Below, one piece after another: positions 1 to 9,100 of a stretch of 64,000 bases of DNA. Source of the stretch: Lachnospiraceae bacterium MD335 (GTDB lineage Bacteria; Bacillota; Clostridia; Lachnospirales; Lachnospiraceae); contig KE159617.1 of assembly GCA_000403335.2 (NCBI GenBank), positions 671,757 to 735,756 on the forward strand. The letters are read 5' to 3'. Positions within the stretch are counted from its first letter, which is position 1. Each line of letters opens with the position of its first letter. The position numbers and the translations under genes were made by a program. The notes under the pieces were generated by a model that did no database searches, was not told where the DNA came from, and saw only the letters and a program-made list of their open reading frames with translations.

Positions 1-1
1 A

Positions 2-130
2 ACAGCAGATAAAGAAATTGATTTATTAGAACAAAAACTCGACCTAATCAAACAAGAAAAAAAAGCAATCATGCAACTCCTTCTTACAGGAATTGTACGC
101 GTCCCCCAAAATAAAAAAGGAGGATTCTAA
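2..130 (+). CDS. hsdS: Type I restriction specificity subunit, C-terminal end (partial)
   Basis: The window opens inside a reading frame whose last 42 residues are a charged coiled helix (LLEQKLDLIKQEKKAIMQ) followed by LLLTGIVRVP. This matches the usual HsdS ending, a helix and then a LLTGKxRV-like motif. HsdS provides DNA target recognition in the HsdRMS complex. Its TAA stop overlaps the ATG of the next gene (TAATG), so the two are translationally coupled. The rest of hsdS, and presumably hsdM, lies upstream of the window. The assignment rests on the C-terminal motif plus the adjacent hsdR. Confidence 0.8.
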   Translation, partial: TADKEIDLLEQKLDLIKQEKKAIMQLLLTGIVRVPQNKKGGF

Positions 131-3100
131 TGGACGGCAGTTTATACCTCGAAAAAAACATCAGCAAAAAACCCGCGCTGGAATTACTGCAAAAAATGGG
201 CTATACCTACCTGTCGCCAAAAGAATGTACCTTACAACGCGGCAGTAAATATCAAGTCCTATTGAAGGATATTCTGCGCAGTCAGCTCCGTGATTTAAAC
301 CATATTGCATTCGGCGGTATAGAGCAGGAGTTTTCGCCAGCAAATATTGAGCGTGCAATCGAAGATTTGGACGAGCCTTTAACAGATGGACTGTTAAAAA
401 CCAGTGAAAAAATATATAACGCTTTAATGCTTGGAAAAAGCTATCAGGAGACAGTCGGCGATGGAAAAGTTTTAAGCTTTGACTTAAAATACATTGACTG
501 GGAACATTTTGAAAACAATGTATTTCATGTAACAGAAGAATACCTCGTAGAAAGCAGTGACGGCGGTCATAAGGCAATTCCTGACATTGTTCTTTTTGTA
601 AACGGCATTCCCTTCGCTGTTATCGAATGCAAAGCGCCTTATGTCGCGGTAGAACAGGGCATAGACCAAATGCGGCGCAATCAGCAGAATATTTATATTC
701 CGCAGCTATTTAAATATGTGCAGATTGTAATGGCGACAAACAAAAATGCCGTTCAATATGCGACAGCCGGTACAGAAAAGAAGTATTGGAGCGTTTGGAT
801 GGAGGAGGATACATCATTCCTTGAGTGTGCAAAAGCAAAATGGATAACAGGCAGAACCGCCACAGTACAGGATGAAAATATCATATCGCTTTTTTCCCTG
901 CAACGGTTAAATGAAATCACAAAGTATTTTGTACTGTACGATGCAAATGTTAAAAAAATTTGCCGTTATCAGCAGTATTTTGCCGTGAAAGAAATTATTA
1001 AAACAATTAATATGGATGATACGCGGGGAAACAGACAGAGCGGCGTTGTGTGGCATACGCAGGGTTCCGGAAAATCACTTACAATGGTTATGCTGGCAAA
1101 ATACATTCTGTTGGAAATGGCACACGATGAACCCAAAGTCGTGATTGTCACTGACCGGAAAGAACTTGATAAGCAGATTGCCAAGACGTTTACACACACA
1201 AAATGCAAACCTGCAAGAGCAACGAGCGGCAAAAACCTGCTTGAATTGATTGATAAAGGAAAAGCGGACATTATTACAACCATTATCAATAAGTTTGAGA
1301 AAGTGGAAAGCAGCGGAATAAAAAATATGAGTCGCAATATTTTTGTGCTTGTAGATGAAAGCCATCGTTCCAATTATGGGGAACTTGCGACAAAAATGCG
1401 GGTCGTGTTTCCAAATGCCTGTTATATTGGATTTACGGGAACGCCTTTGATGAAAAAAGAGAAAAATACGATGACAAAGTTTGGAAAACTGATCCACAAG
1501 TATACGATTAAGGACGGTGTTGCGGATAAAGCGATTGTCCCGTTAATTTATGAAGGGAGATTTGTGGAGCAGTCCGTTGATGAAGAAAATATTGATTTAT
1601 GGTTTGAACAGACAACAAAGCGGCTTACGGATAGTCAAAAAAGGGATTTAAAAAGAAAGTGGAGCTGCATGAAACGTCTTTCCTCCACGCAGGCGCGTAT
1701 CAGGCGGATTGCATTGGACATTAATAACCATTTTATGGATGGGTATAAGAATACGGGCTTCAAGGCAATGCTTGCAACAAACAGAAAACGGGACGCAGTG
1801 TCGTATCTTGCGTGTTTTGAGCAGCTTGGCGATTTATCCTGCGAGGTGTGTATTTCCGCGCCGGATTTGCGCGAGGGTGTGGAGGAGATGGATGATGAAA
1901 CAGATAAGGGGGTCCTTACATATTGGAATAAAATGATGAAACGCTACGGTGATGCCGATTCCTATGAGGATTCCGTAAAAAACAGATTTGTGGATGGCGA
2001 CATTGATATTTTGATTGTGTGCAGCAAGTTACTTACAGGTTTTGACGCGCCGCGATGTCAGGTATTGTACATTGATAAAGAGCTAAAAGAGCATGGACTC
2101 TTGCAGGCAATTGCGAGAACCAATCGCTTATATGAAGGTAAAGAATATGGATTGATTGTTGATTATCGTGGTCTGATTCAAAAACTGGATGACGCGATGA
2201 ATATGTATATGGGCGCAGGTCTTGAAAATTTTGCGGACAGCGATTTAAAGGGAACGATGACAGACATCATCGGTGTTGTGGGGAGTATTCGTCAGTCTTA
2301 TAGCAGATTGACGGAGTTGTTTTATCCTGTAAATAATAAAAGTGATGTAAATGAAACGGAGCAGTTTTTGGCGGACGAGAAAGTAAGGGAGGAATTTTAC
2401 AAACTTTTATGCAGGTTTGGAAGGGATTTGGCAGTTGTTCTGAACTCCGTGGAATTATATGAAACCATCCCAAGGGAAGAACGGGTAAAATACCAAAACG
2501 CATTTGTGTTTTATTCGAAAGTAAGGCGTTCCGTAAAGATCTGCTATTGCGATGCGATTGACAATAAAGTGTTTGAACCGATTATGCAAAACCTTCTTGA
2601 TACACATTTGTCAGTGGCGGGACTAAAACAGATTACAGAGCCGGTTGATATTATGAATCAGGCAGAAGTGGAAAAGGAGCTGGAAACGCTTGGCTCCGTG
2701 AGGGCAAAGGCAGATGCGGTGCAGTCAAAGCTGGCAAAAAGTATCAGTCAGCGGCATGATGAAAATCCTGCATATTATGACAGTTTTTCAAACCGCATTA
2801 AAGAAACTCTGCAACAGTATAAAGAGCAGATTATTACAGAGGCACAGCGGTATGAAAAACTGCGTGCGATTATGCAGGATTATGTTTCGGGTGTATTTAA
2901 TTCTGTCTATCCTGGGAAATTGAAAAACAATGTCCATGCGCAGGCATTTTATGATAATATTTGTCCTATTTTGGAAGGAGAGTGGGATACGGCTGTGGCA
3001 GCAGTTTCGCAATCGGCTATTGTTGCGGACGGTGATACGTATGGCGGAAAACAGATTGCGGGTTCGTCTTTTGTGATGGGTGATGATATAAAACCATCCA

Positions 3101-3339
3101 AGGAAGTTGATAAACAGGATACCCTTGCAGATATTGCGATTGGGATAACAAAAATCATTGATAAGCACAGCCGTGTGGATTGGACGAATAACACAAGCAT
3201 TCATGGCAAAATTGCAACGGATATTGATAATCTGTTTTATGACTATGAGCGTGCAGGAACATGTAACTTTTCTTATGACACAATTGACAAGGTAATTGAA
3301 AACGTGATATTAATCGCAATAAGGAGATATAAGGGATAA
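130..3339 (+). CDS. hsdR: Type I restriction endonuclease subunit R
   Basis: This 1069-residue protein is the translocase/nuclease subunit of a type I restriction-modification system, which cuts foreign DNA far from the recognition site after ATP-driven translocation. An N-terminal PD-(D/E)xK nuclease is visible: Asp152 in the IPDIV segment and E166-x-K168 in AVIECKAP. The SF2 helicase core follows, with Walker A GSGKS (Lys315), a DESH Walker B box (Asp409) and a GFTGTP motif III. The C-terminal third is helical, as in HsdR proteins that contact the methylase. Length is normal for the family and no frameshift was seen. The start overlaps the hsdS stop and the stop overlaps the next ATG, both as TAATG, giving a tightly coupled operon. 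Confidence 0.95.
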   Translation: MDGSLYLEKNISKKPALELLQKMGYTYLSPKECTLQRGSKYQVLLKDILRSQLRDLNHIAFGGIEQEFSPANIERAIEDLDEPLTDGLLKTSEKIYNALMLGKSYQETVGDGKVLSFDLKYIDWEHFENNVFHVTEEYLVESSDGGHKAIPDIVLFVNGIPFAVIECKAPYVAVEQGIDQMRRNQQNIYIPQLFKYVQIVMATNKNAVQYATAGTEKKYWSVWMEEDTSFLECAKAKWITGRTATVQDENIISLFSLQRLNEITKYFVLYDANVKKICRYQQYFAVKEIIKTINMDDTRGNRQSGVVWHTQGSGKSLTMVMLAKYILLEMAHDEPKVVIVTDRKELDKQIAKTFTHTKCKPARATSGKNLLELIDKGKADIITTIINKFEKVESSGIKNMSRNIFVLVDESHRSNYGELATKMRVVFPNACYIGFTGTPLMKKEKNTMTKFGKLIHKYTIKDGVADKAIVPLIYEGRFVEQSVDEENIDLWFEQTTKRLTDSQKRDLKRKWSCMKRLSSTQARIRRIALDINNHFMDGYKNTGFKAMLATNRKRDAVSYLACFEQLGDLSCEVCISAPDLREGVEEMDDETDKGVLTYWNKMMKRYGDADSYEDSVKNRFVDGDIDILIVCSKLLTGFDAPRCQVLYIDKELKEHGLLQAIARTNRLYEGKEYGLIVDYRGLIQKLDDAMNMYMGAGLENFADSDLKGTMTDIIGVVGSIRQSYSRLTELFYPVNNKSDVNETEQFLADEKVREEFYKLLCRFGRDLAVVLNSVELYETIPREERVKYQNAFVFYSKVRRSVKICYCDAIDNKVFEPIMQNLLDTHLSVAGLKQITEPVDIMNQAEVEKELETLGSVRAKADAVQSKLAKSISQRHDENPAYYDSFSNRIKETLQQYKEQIITEAQRYEKLRAIMQDYVSGVFNSVYPGKLKNNVHAQAFYDNICPILEGEWDTAVAAVSQSAIVADGDTYGGKQIAGSSFVMGDDIKPSKEVDKQDTLADIAIGITKIIDKHSRVDWTNNTSIHGKIATDIDNLFYDYERAGTCNFSYDTIDKVIENVILIAIRRYKG

Positions 3340-4058
3340 TGACAGCAAAACCACAACAACGCCAAGTCCGCTGCGGACAGGGCGTGATTACCTATCTGCT
3401 TACAAGGAAAAAAGTCAAAAACGTTAATTTAAGAATTAAACAGGACGGCAGCGTGCTGGTATCGGCGTCCCCCCGCGTTCCGGTCACATTTATCGACGAT
3501 TTTATCCGGCAAAAGCAGGACTTTATTTTATCCGCGCTTGCAAAATACGAGGAGCAAAGAGCCTTACACCCGCAAATTCCAAAGCAATATGTCAGCGGTG
3601 AAAGCTATACGTTACTCGGAAAAAGCCTCAGACTAAAAGTGGAGGAGACGTCAAACGAGGGGGTCTGCTCAGACGGAGTTTACATAATTTTAAGAGTAAA
3701 GGACAAGCAAAATTTCCGCCGCAAAGAAATCCTGATGACAAGATGGCTAAAGGAATATCAGACGGCGCTATTTGAGAAATTGATTTTGCAAACGTATGCA
3801 GCATTCAAAAAATACGGCGTCCCATTTCCAACGCTCAAAATCAGAACCATGAAGTCAAGGTGGGGTTCCTGTCAGCCAAAGAAGGGCATTATTACATTAA
3901 ACAGCCGTCTGATTGAGGCGCCGAGAGCCGCCATTGAATATGTCGTGCTGCATGAGTTTGTGCATTTCATTCACCCCAATCATTCCAAAGAATTTTGGAA
4001 TTTCGTGACAATGATGATGCCGGACTGGAAAGAACGCAGGAAAGGATTGGAACCATAA
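3339..4058 (+). CDS. YgjP-like (DUF45) metallopeptidase-fold protein
   Basis: A 239-residue protein of the YgjP/SprT-like zinc metallopeptidase group. The signature is HEFVHFIHPNHSKEFW near the C-terminus: His205 and His209 of HExxH, with His215 a likely third zinc ligand. The preceding MKSRWGSC segment is also conserved in this family. Such genes are often found next to hsdR in type I restriction loci, and here the ATG overlaps the hsdR stop, so it is co-translated. The substrate is unknown; a maintenance or regulatory role for the restriction complex is only inferred from context. Confidence 0.88.
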   Translation: MTAKPQQRQVRCGQGVITYLLTRKKVKNVNLRIKQDGSVLVSASPRVPVTFIDDFIRQKQDFILSALAKYEEQRALHPQIPKQYVSGESYTLLGKSLRLKVEETSNEGVCSDGVYIILRVKDKQNFRRKEILMTRWLKEYQTALFEKLILQTYAAFKKYGVPFPTLKIRTMKSRWGSCQPKKGIITLNSRLIEAPRAAIEYVVLHEFVHFIHPNHSKEFWNFVTMMMPDWKERRKGLEP

Positions 4059-4083
4059 AAAACAGTAAAAATGGAGGATTGCG

Positions 4084-4758
4084 ATGCGGATTTTAATAGC
4101 CGAGGACGAGGTTGAGCTTGCAAAGGCGCTGCAGTTTCTGCTCGAAAAAAATAAGTTTTCCGTAGACATTGTCCATAACGGCGCGGATGCCTTGGATTGT
4201 TTTGCATGTGCGGCGTATGACGTGATTGTGCTGGATATTATGATGCCAAAGGTCAACGGTTTGGAGGTTTTGCGCCAGATCAGGAAAAGCAGGTCGGGTG
4301 TTCCGGTTCTGATGCTGACGGCAAAGGCGGAGATTGAGGACCGGGTAGCGGGGTTGGACGCAGGGGCGGACGACTATCTCCCGAAACCCTTTGCGAGCAA
4401 AGAATTTATTGCGCGGGTGAAGGCGCTTTCCCGCAGAAATGCGGACTATACGGACCTCATTTTATCCTTTGGGGATGTGGCGCTGGACTGTAACCGGTAT
4501 GAACTGCTTTGCAATTCGAAAAGCGTTCGTTTAAATAATAAGGAGTTTCAGCTTGCGGAACTGTTTTGGCGGCACCCGCATTTCGTCTTTTCCACAAATC
4601 ACCTGATGGACAAGATTTGGGGACAGGACTGCGAGGCGGACATCAGCGTTGTGTGGACGTACATTGGATTTGTGCGCAAAAAGCTGAAACAGATTCAGGG
4701 CAATGTTGAAATCCGCACGGTGCGCGGCGCCGGATATTCGTTAGAGACGTTGGGATAA
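4084..4758 (+). CDS. OmpR/PhoB-family response regulator
   Basis: A 224-residue two-component regulator. The receiver domain (about 1-115) has the acidic pair E7-D8, phospho-acceptor Asp51 in VLDIMMP and the conserved Lys in YLPKPF. A winged-helix DNA-binding domain (about 130-224) ends in VRGAGYSLE. A GGAGG ribosome binding site lies 7 bases before the ATG. The cognate kinase follows after 20 bases. The promoter target and signal cannot be read from the sequence. It is separated by only 25 bases from the restriction operon but is probably functionally unrelated. Confidence 0.93.
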   Translation: MRILIAEDEVELAKALQFLLEKNKFSVDIVHNGADALDCFACAAYDVIVLDIMMPKVNGLEVLRQIRKSRSGVPVLMLTAKAEIEDRVAGLDAGADDYLPKPFASKEFIARVKALSRRNADYTDLILSFGDVALDCNRYELLCNSKSVRLNNKEFQLAELFWRHPHFVFSTNHLMDKIWGQDCEADISVVWTYIGFVRKKLKQIQGNVEIRTVRGAGYSLETLG

Positions 4759-4778
4759 ACGGGGGAGGAAGGAATACT

Positions 4779-6059
4779 ATGCTCAAAAAAATGCAGCGGC
4801 GTTTCATTTTGGCGGCGATGGCGGCGTTTGGGACGGTTATGCTCGTTTTGGTGGTGGGAATTAATATTGCCAATTATCACCGGACGACGTCCATGCAAGA
4901 TGATTTGGCAGTCAGCCTTTTAGAATATGAACAGAATGCACATGCGCAGCGGGAACGCGCACATAGAGAGCACAAACGCGAACCGAGGGAACCGCAGCGT
5001 TTGGAACGGGAGTCCCCGCCGTTTGACAGAATGCCCGCGGGCGGACGCGGACCGGAAGCGCCATTTATGACGCGTTTTTTTGCCGTGTACTGCGATGTTA
5101 ACGGAAATTTTGAGATGATTTCAAAGGACTATATTTATTCCATAGACGAGGAAACCGCAAAAGCGTATGCGCAGGCGATTTTGTCAAAAGGAAAAGAGAA
5201 GGGATATTACGGTGATTACCGCTATCATGCCAGTACCAATGAAACCGGAAGCACCATTTTGTTTTTGAATGTGTCCCAACAGCTTCAGTTTATGAAAAAC
5301 CTGTTTCTGATTTCCGCCGCAATCGGATTTTTCAGTATTTTGGTGGTTTTTCTGCTGGTCGTATTTTTTTCGCGCTATGCAATCAGACCTTATGCAAAGA
5401 ACATCGAGCGGCAAAAACGGTTTATTACGGACGCGGGTCATGAGCTCAAGACGCCAATCACTTCCATTGCGGCAAGCGCCGATATTGCTGCGATGGAGCA
5501 TGAGGGTGATGCGTGGATTTCCAATATTCAAAAGCAGACGGCGCGTCTTACCCGCCTTGTGGGAGAGCTTGTGACGCTTTCAAGATTGGACGAGGAACTG
5601 CCGTTTCCCGAAAAGGGCACGTTTTCCCTAAGCGACGCGGCGTGGGAAACCGCGGAGCCGTTTGCAGTGCTTGCAAAAGCGGAGGGGAAAAGCTATCACC
5701 AGTCGATTGAAGAGAAGCTGACCTTGTACGGCGACTGCGCTTCGATACAACAGATGCTGTCCATTCTGCTCGACAATGCCGTGAAATATTCGGATGCGGA
5801 CGGAGAAATCCGTTTGGATATTTACCGCAAACGGCGGAAAGTGTGCATCGAAGTGTTTAACACCTGTGATCTGCCGGACGAGGTGGATTTGGACCGGCTG
5901 TTTGACCGCTTCTATCGTGTGGACGAATCCCGCTGCGCCTGCACAGGGGGAACTGGTATCGGTCTGTCAATGGCACAGGCAGTCGCGGAGGCACACGGCG
6001 GAAAAATCAAGGCGCAGCGCGCGGGCAAAAAAGCAATCCGTTTTCGTGTTACTTTATAG
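4779..6059 (+). CDS. Sensor histidine kinase
   Basis: A 426-residue membrane kinase paired with the upstream response regulator. Transmembrane helix 1 is at about residues 10-30. A short extracellular domain (about 31-170) begins with a strongly charged Arg/Glu/His/Pro-rich stretch (AHREHKREPREPQR). Transmembrane helix 2 is at about 170-195 (FFSILVVFLLVVFF). The HisKA box holds His221 (DAGHELKTP), and the HATPase domain shows LLDNAVKY and GGTGIGLSMA. No separate HAMP domain is obvious. The charged sensor segment might bind metals or cationic ligands, but that is speculation. Confidence 0.92.
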   Translation: MLKKMQRRFILAAMAAFGTVMLVLVVGINIANYHRTTSMQDDLAVSLLEYEQNAHAQRERAHREHKREPREPQRLERESPPFDRMPAGGRGPEAPFMTRFFAVYCDVNGNFEMISKDYIYSIDEETAKAYAQAILSKGKEKGYYGDYRYHASTNETGSTILFLNVSQQLQFMKNLFLISAAIGFFSILVVFLLVVFFSRYAIRPYAKNIERQKRFITDAGHELKTPITSIAASADIAAMEHEGDAWISNIQKQTARLTRLVGELVTLSRLDEELPFPEKGTFSLSDAAWETAEPFAVLAKAEGKSYHQSIEEKLTLYGDCASIQQMLSILLDNAVKYSDADGEIRLDIYRKRRKVCIEVFNTCDLPDEVDLDRLFDRFYRVDESRCACTGGTGIGLSMAQAVAEAHGGKIKAQRAGKKAIRFRVTL

Positions 6060-6189
6060 CCTGCGCCTTTCCCCGACCAAAAGAGCAACAACGGAAATCA
6101 TCAGGGGGTGTCGCTTTAACGAATGAAAATGGTTGCTTACAAAACAGACAGGGCAATAGCCGACAGAATGATTAAGGATGGAGAACGAT

Positions 6190-6681
6190 ATGAACCGCAA
6201 AAAACAAAGAGGACAAAAACGAAAAATAAAAGTATTATGTAATAGGATTGAGCAATGGGTACCGTTTCAAGAACAAACGCAGGAATTTGAACATTTTCAC
6301 GTTCCAAGTTCGCCTTGGATTGAATCGCCCAAAACTTCGCGGAAAATAAAGACGCTGTTTATCAAAAAATGGTTGGAGAAGACTGCCGAATTGGTGCAGA
6401 CCAAACCACAGGAACTGCCCTTTTGCAAGGTCGTTGCACTTGTTGCCTGTCCACATCTGTGGAATTCCCAAATCATAATTTTTTACAGTCAGGATTATTA
6501 TAAGGGATTTTGGGATAGAAAAGGACAAGAACAAAGATGGGATAATATCGAGAACAACGAAATATCATTGATGAAAAGCAGAAATATAGAAACGGATTTT
6601 GACGAAAAGGGATATTTAGAAACGATTATGGACAGGGGGACAGCGATAAAATCTGTGTTATGGTTTTATAGGGAATGGTAA
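6190..6681 (+). CDS. DUF3916-like protein of unknown function
   Basis: A 163-residue soluble protein. The pattern RGxKRKIKxLxxRI at the N-terminus, FHVPSSPWI, KTxxKIKxLFIxxWL and a central SQIIIFYSQDYY match my memory of DUF3916 proteins of Firmicutes, which have no known function. I chose ATG 6190 because GGAG sits 6 bases upstream; an in-frame ATG at 6178 would add four residues but has no such site. It stands alone between a two-component system and gene remnants, so context gives no functional clue. Confidence 0.6.
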   Translation: MNRKKQRGQKRKIKVLCNRIEQWVPFQEQTQEFEHFHVPSSPWIESPKTSRKIKTLFIKKWLEKTAELVQTKPQELPFCKVVALVACPHLWNSQIIIFYSQDYYKGFWDRKGQEQRWDNIENNEISLMKSRNIETDFDEKGYLETIMDRGTAIKSVLWFYREW

Positions 6682-7051
6682 ACAATAAAGGATCATATTT
6701 TAAAAAGTTACTTCCTTATGTGCAACAAGGCGGCATAGCGGATGCAATCCAAGTGGACGAGACAATACATGGACAAAACAATCTGCCCAGTAAACAAATG
6801 GAGCCGGCGAAATCGGTCAATAGTCCTGTTAGAAACATGGTAACAGCAGTATGGACAAATCTTTGGCTTGGATGGCTGGTGGTGGCACTCATTCTGTTTA
6901 TTCGGAAAATCACGGTTTATCAAGACTTTGTAAAATACATTCAAGCCGGTTGCGTGGAAGTGGCGGATATTGACTTGTTGGAACGGTTTGGGAAACTGGT
7001 GGAGCGAAAACGGATAAATACTACAGTGGAGTTATACACAAATAATCTAAT
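6675..7051 (+). pseudogene. Fragment of an M56 (BlaR1/MecR1-type) membrane peptidase
   Basis: The frame encodes a transmembrane stretch (WTNLWLGWLVVALILFIRKITVYQ) followed by a linker typical of M56 family peptidases (DLLERFGKLVE, TTVELYTNNLI). The first transmembrane segment and all of the HExxH catalytic region that should follow are missing. After LYTNNLI the frame runs into unrelated sequence belonging to an antisense XRE remnant and stops at 7121. This is an internal slice of a once larger gene rather than a functional protein. The apparent ATG at 6675 overlaps the previous stop and has no convincing ribosome binding site. Confidence 0.65.
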
Positions 7052-7204
7052 TTTTGAAAAGTTGGATTTTTCTTTATCTACAAATTTATATGCTTCTGGT
7101 CCTTTGATTCCTAATTCGTGAGCAATATTAAGAAGTAAATGGCTGTACCTACTAATTCCTTTTAATTTCATGTAATGGTCAATATTGTTTTTTAAATTTT
7201 CCAT
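7049..7204 (-). pseudogene. Truncated XRE-family regulator (5' part only)
   Basis: On the minus strand an ATG at 7204 follows a good GGAGG site with 8-base spacing and opens a protein beginning MENLKNNIDHYMKLKGISRYS and continuing to VDKEKSNFSKI. This is the start of a helix-turn-helix regulator. After about 52 residues the frame crosses at about 7049-7051 into the complement of the M56 fragment. The C-terminal half is gone. The intact start signals suggest a recent truncation. Confidence 0.6.
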
Positions 7205-7207
7205 ATC

Positions 7208-7544
7208 TGAACCTCCGCATTCATTGTATTTATATTGTACCACGAATTTTATTGTTGTAGTAGTCATTTATGACAACCTTTGTGGTCTATTTTGCCTTTT
7301 ATTAAAATTTATGTAAAAAGTACATAGTCAAATTTGACAACAAATATGTAATATTACTTGATATAGAAAATAAAAGAGGATGATATTTTTCACAATGCAA
7401 ATATTCACATTAAAGTCACGCAGATTAGCATGTAATGTTTGTTATAGGAAATGGATTCTAAATATCCATTACTACGGGTACATTCTCTAAGGCCGAAAAT
7501 AGATATAACAATCCATCTGTAGATTTACTGATTTGCCTGACTAA
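7208..7544. other. AT-rich gap without a recognisable gene
   Basis: About 340 bases of AT-rich sequence between two gene remnants. No open frame with a ribosome binding site, no clear terminator hairpin and no known RNA element was recognised. It may hold the old promoter of the truncated XRE gene and the lost 5' part of the MFS gene. Confidence 0.5.
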
Positions 7545-7931
7545 GATAGTACATTTTTAATCATATGCTCACTGGCGGCGTTTTTTATGGGAATTTCAGT
7601 TTTTGAAACAATACCGAAAAACATCGGATATTTCATAATAACCGCCGTAAGCTTCAGCTCAATGTGTGCTTCCACAACATTTGACGTGTCCATGATGACA
7701 GCCGCGCAGCAGCAAACTCCGACTAATCTTCTCGGCAAAATAATGGCTGTGATTATTGCTGTGTCAAGCTGCTCCCAGACAGTGGGACAGGCGGTTTACG
7801 GAGTGCTGTTTGATGTTTTTGCCGACAAGTCGTATTTGGTAATGATAGGCGCGGCGATTTTGGTTATGGCGGTTTCGCTGTACTCCAAAAAGGGTTTTGC
7901 GGTTCTTAAAAAGGAACCCGATGTAAAATAG
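7545..7931 (+). pseudogene. C-terminal fragment of an MFS transporter
   Basis: An open frame of about 128 residues starting right after a stop codon. It encodes four hydrophobic segments, including LIICSLAAFFMGISVFE, YFIITAVSFSSMCAS and MIGAAILVMAVSLYSKKGF, with the amphipathic QQQTPTNLLGKIMAVI loop common in drug-efflux MFS proteins. A complete MFS protein has about 400 residues, so only the last third remains. The first ATG (7587) lies within a transmembrane segment and has no ribosome binding site. Confidence 0.65.
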
Positions 7932-8077
7932 AACACTTTTATTAAGAGTTAATGACAAGAAGGACATCTTTATAGCAGTTGCAACGGGAGGTTGCCCAAA
8001 TATACAGTCCGCTTGCTAGTATGCAACCATGAAATTTGCTATCATCTATGTATCAGATATTACAAGGAGGGTACAAA

Positions 8078-8524
8078 ATGGATTTTTCAGAGAAACTATT
8101 AACGCTAAGAAAAAGCAGGGATTTGACACAGGAGCAGTTAGCGGAACGATTGGACGTTTCAAGGCAGTCCGTATCAAAATGGGAGTCAGGACAGGCGGTA
8201 CCGGAGCTGGATAAGATTGTCGCGTTGAGCAATATCTTTGATGTCACGACGGATTATTTGCTGAAACCGTCAGAGATAAACGAGCTTACCGTAAAAACGG
8301 AACTCTTGGCAAAGCAGCAGGAGCAGATGCTGATTCGGGAGAGAAGGCGTTCGCAAAGACTGCATTGTGCTTTGTATGCAGCGGGTGTGTATTTGCTATT
8401 TTTTGCAACATATTTTATCGGGCATTATTACTTTGAGATATGGAATGCATCAGTGATTTTTTCCGAGTTTTTAATTGCAACGGCAATTGTTATTTTTATT
8501 TGCGTAAAACATATGAATTCTTGA
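8078..8524 (+). CDS. Membrane-anchored XRE-family transcriptional regulator
   Basis: A 148-residue protein. An N-terminal helix-turn-helix (about 6-60, with [21 protein letters not shown]) is followed by a charged helix and two C-terminal hydrophobic helices ([15 protein letters not shown] and [13 protein letters not shown]). AAGGAGG lies about 8 bases before ATG 8078, which is preferred over the upstream in-frame ATG at 8036. This layout, DNA binding plus membrane helices without a sensor domain, is common in Clostridia, where such proteins usually regulate neighbouring transporters. The only transporter adjacent is the broken MFS gene upstream, which may once have been its target. Confidence 0.85.
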   Translation: MDFSEKLLTLRKSRDLTQEQLAERLDVSRQSVSKWESGQAVPELDKIVALSNIFDVTTDYLLKPSEINELTVKTELLAKQQEQMLIRERRRSQRLHCALYAAGVYLLFFATYFIGHYYFEIWNASVIFSEFLIATAIVIFICVKHMNS

Positions 8525-8617
8525 TTTTCTATTATATCTGTTTTTTGTCAAAAGAGGTAAAACCATAGGAACAAAAAGGTTTGCCTCTTTTTGTTTTTCC
8601 TTTCATTCCTGAAAAAT

Positions 8618-8640
8618 AGTCGTTTCGTTCCATTTGTCTG
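8618..8640 (+). promoter_or_regulatory. Putative LytTR-type operator (box shared with 57.77 kb)
   Basis: The sequence TAGTCGTTTCGT followed by TCCATTTGTCT recurs almost unchanged upstream of the pectate lyase gene at 57770-57791, with one gap and about 20 of 23 positions identical. It contains CGTTTCGTTC, which resembles the CCGTTCGTC site bound by the LytTR regulator AlgR. Here it sits about 60 bases before a LytTR gene, which suggests autoregulation. The binding assignment is an inference. Confidence 0.45.
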
Positions 8641-8666
8641 AAAAAAATTTTTTTTTAACCGATATA
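8638..8666 (+). promoter_or_regulatory. Candidate sigma-28 (flagellar) type promoter
   Basis: CTGAAA, then about 14 bases, then ACCGATAT gives a fair match to the motility sigma factor consensus (CTAAA, 14-16 bases, GCCGATAT). The same TTAACCGATATA string occurs at 37021-37031 before another unknown protein. A housekeeping -10 (TATAAT, 8663-8668) overlaps, so sigma-A use cannot be excluded. Confidence 0.4.
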
Positions 8667-8701
8667 ATAAACAACAGTCCATATGGGGGAGGTGATAAGC
8701 T

Positions 8702-9100
8702 TTGGACGGGATTGTCGGCGGCGACAAAAGAATGACAGAAAAAACCGACAAAAAGGACGAAAGGAGGAAGCTGTTTATCAGGACGAAAAAGCTCATGCTC
8801 GATCAGGCGGATATTCTGTATGTTGAGAGCAGGGCGAAAAAAGTAGAAATACACACTATGGGAGCACAGCAAAACATAGAAATTTATGCGACAATGGAAG
8901 AGCTTATGGAGCAGCTCGGAGAAGGCTTTTACCGGTGTCATCGGGCATATATTGTGAATATGGCGTATATTGCGGAATATGGCGAAGGCAGCGCAATCCT
9001 TACGAGCGGCGATAGGGTCTATGTTGCAAAGAAGAAATTTGGAGAGTTTGTGAAGGCGTATAAGCGTTATTTGGAAAATGGCGGGGTTTCCAGCGTGTAA
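8702..9100 (+). CDS. Stand-alone LytTR DNA-binding protein
   Basis: A 132-residue protein that is essentially one LytTR domain: DQADILYVESRAKKVEIHT, the GFYRCHRAYIVNMAYI core and a C-terminal VAKKKFGEFVKAYKRYL. There is no receiver or membrane domain. The TTG start at 8702 is chosen because a near-perfect GGAGGTGAT lies 6 bases before it; ATG 8732 is an alternative. It heads a run of four unknown genes, so it may control them or respond with them. A putative LytTR-type box lies just upstream. Confidence 0.88.
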   Translation: MDGIVGGDKRMTEKTDKKDERRKLFIRTKKLMLDQADILYVESRAKKVEIHTMGAQQNIEIYATMEELMEQLGEGFYRCHRAYIVNMAYIAEYGEGSAILTSGDRVYVAKKKFGEFVKAYKRYLENGGVSSV

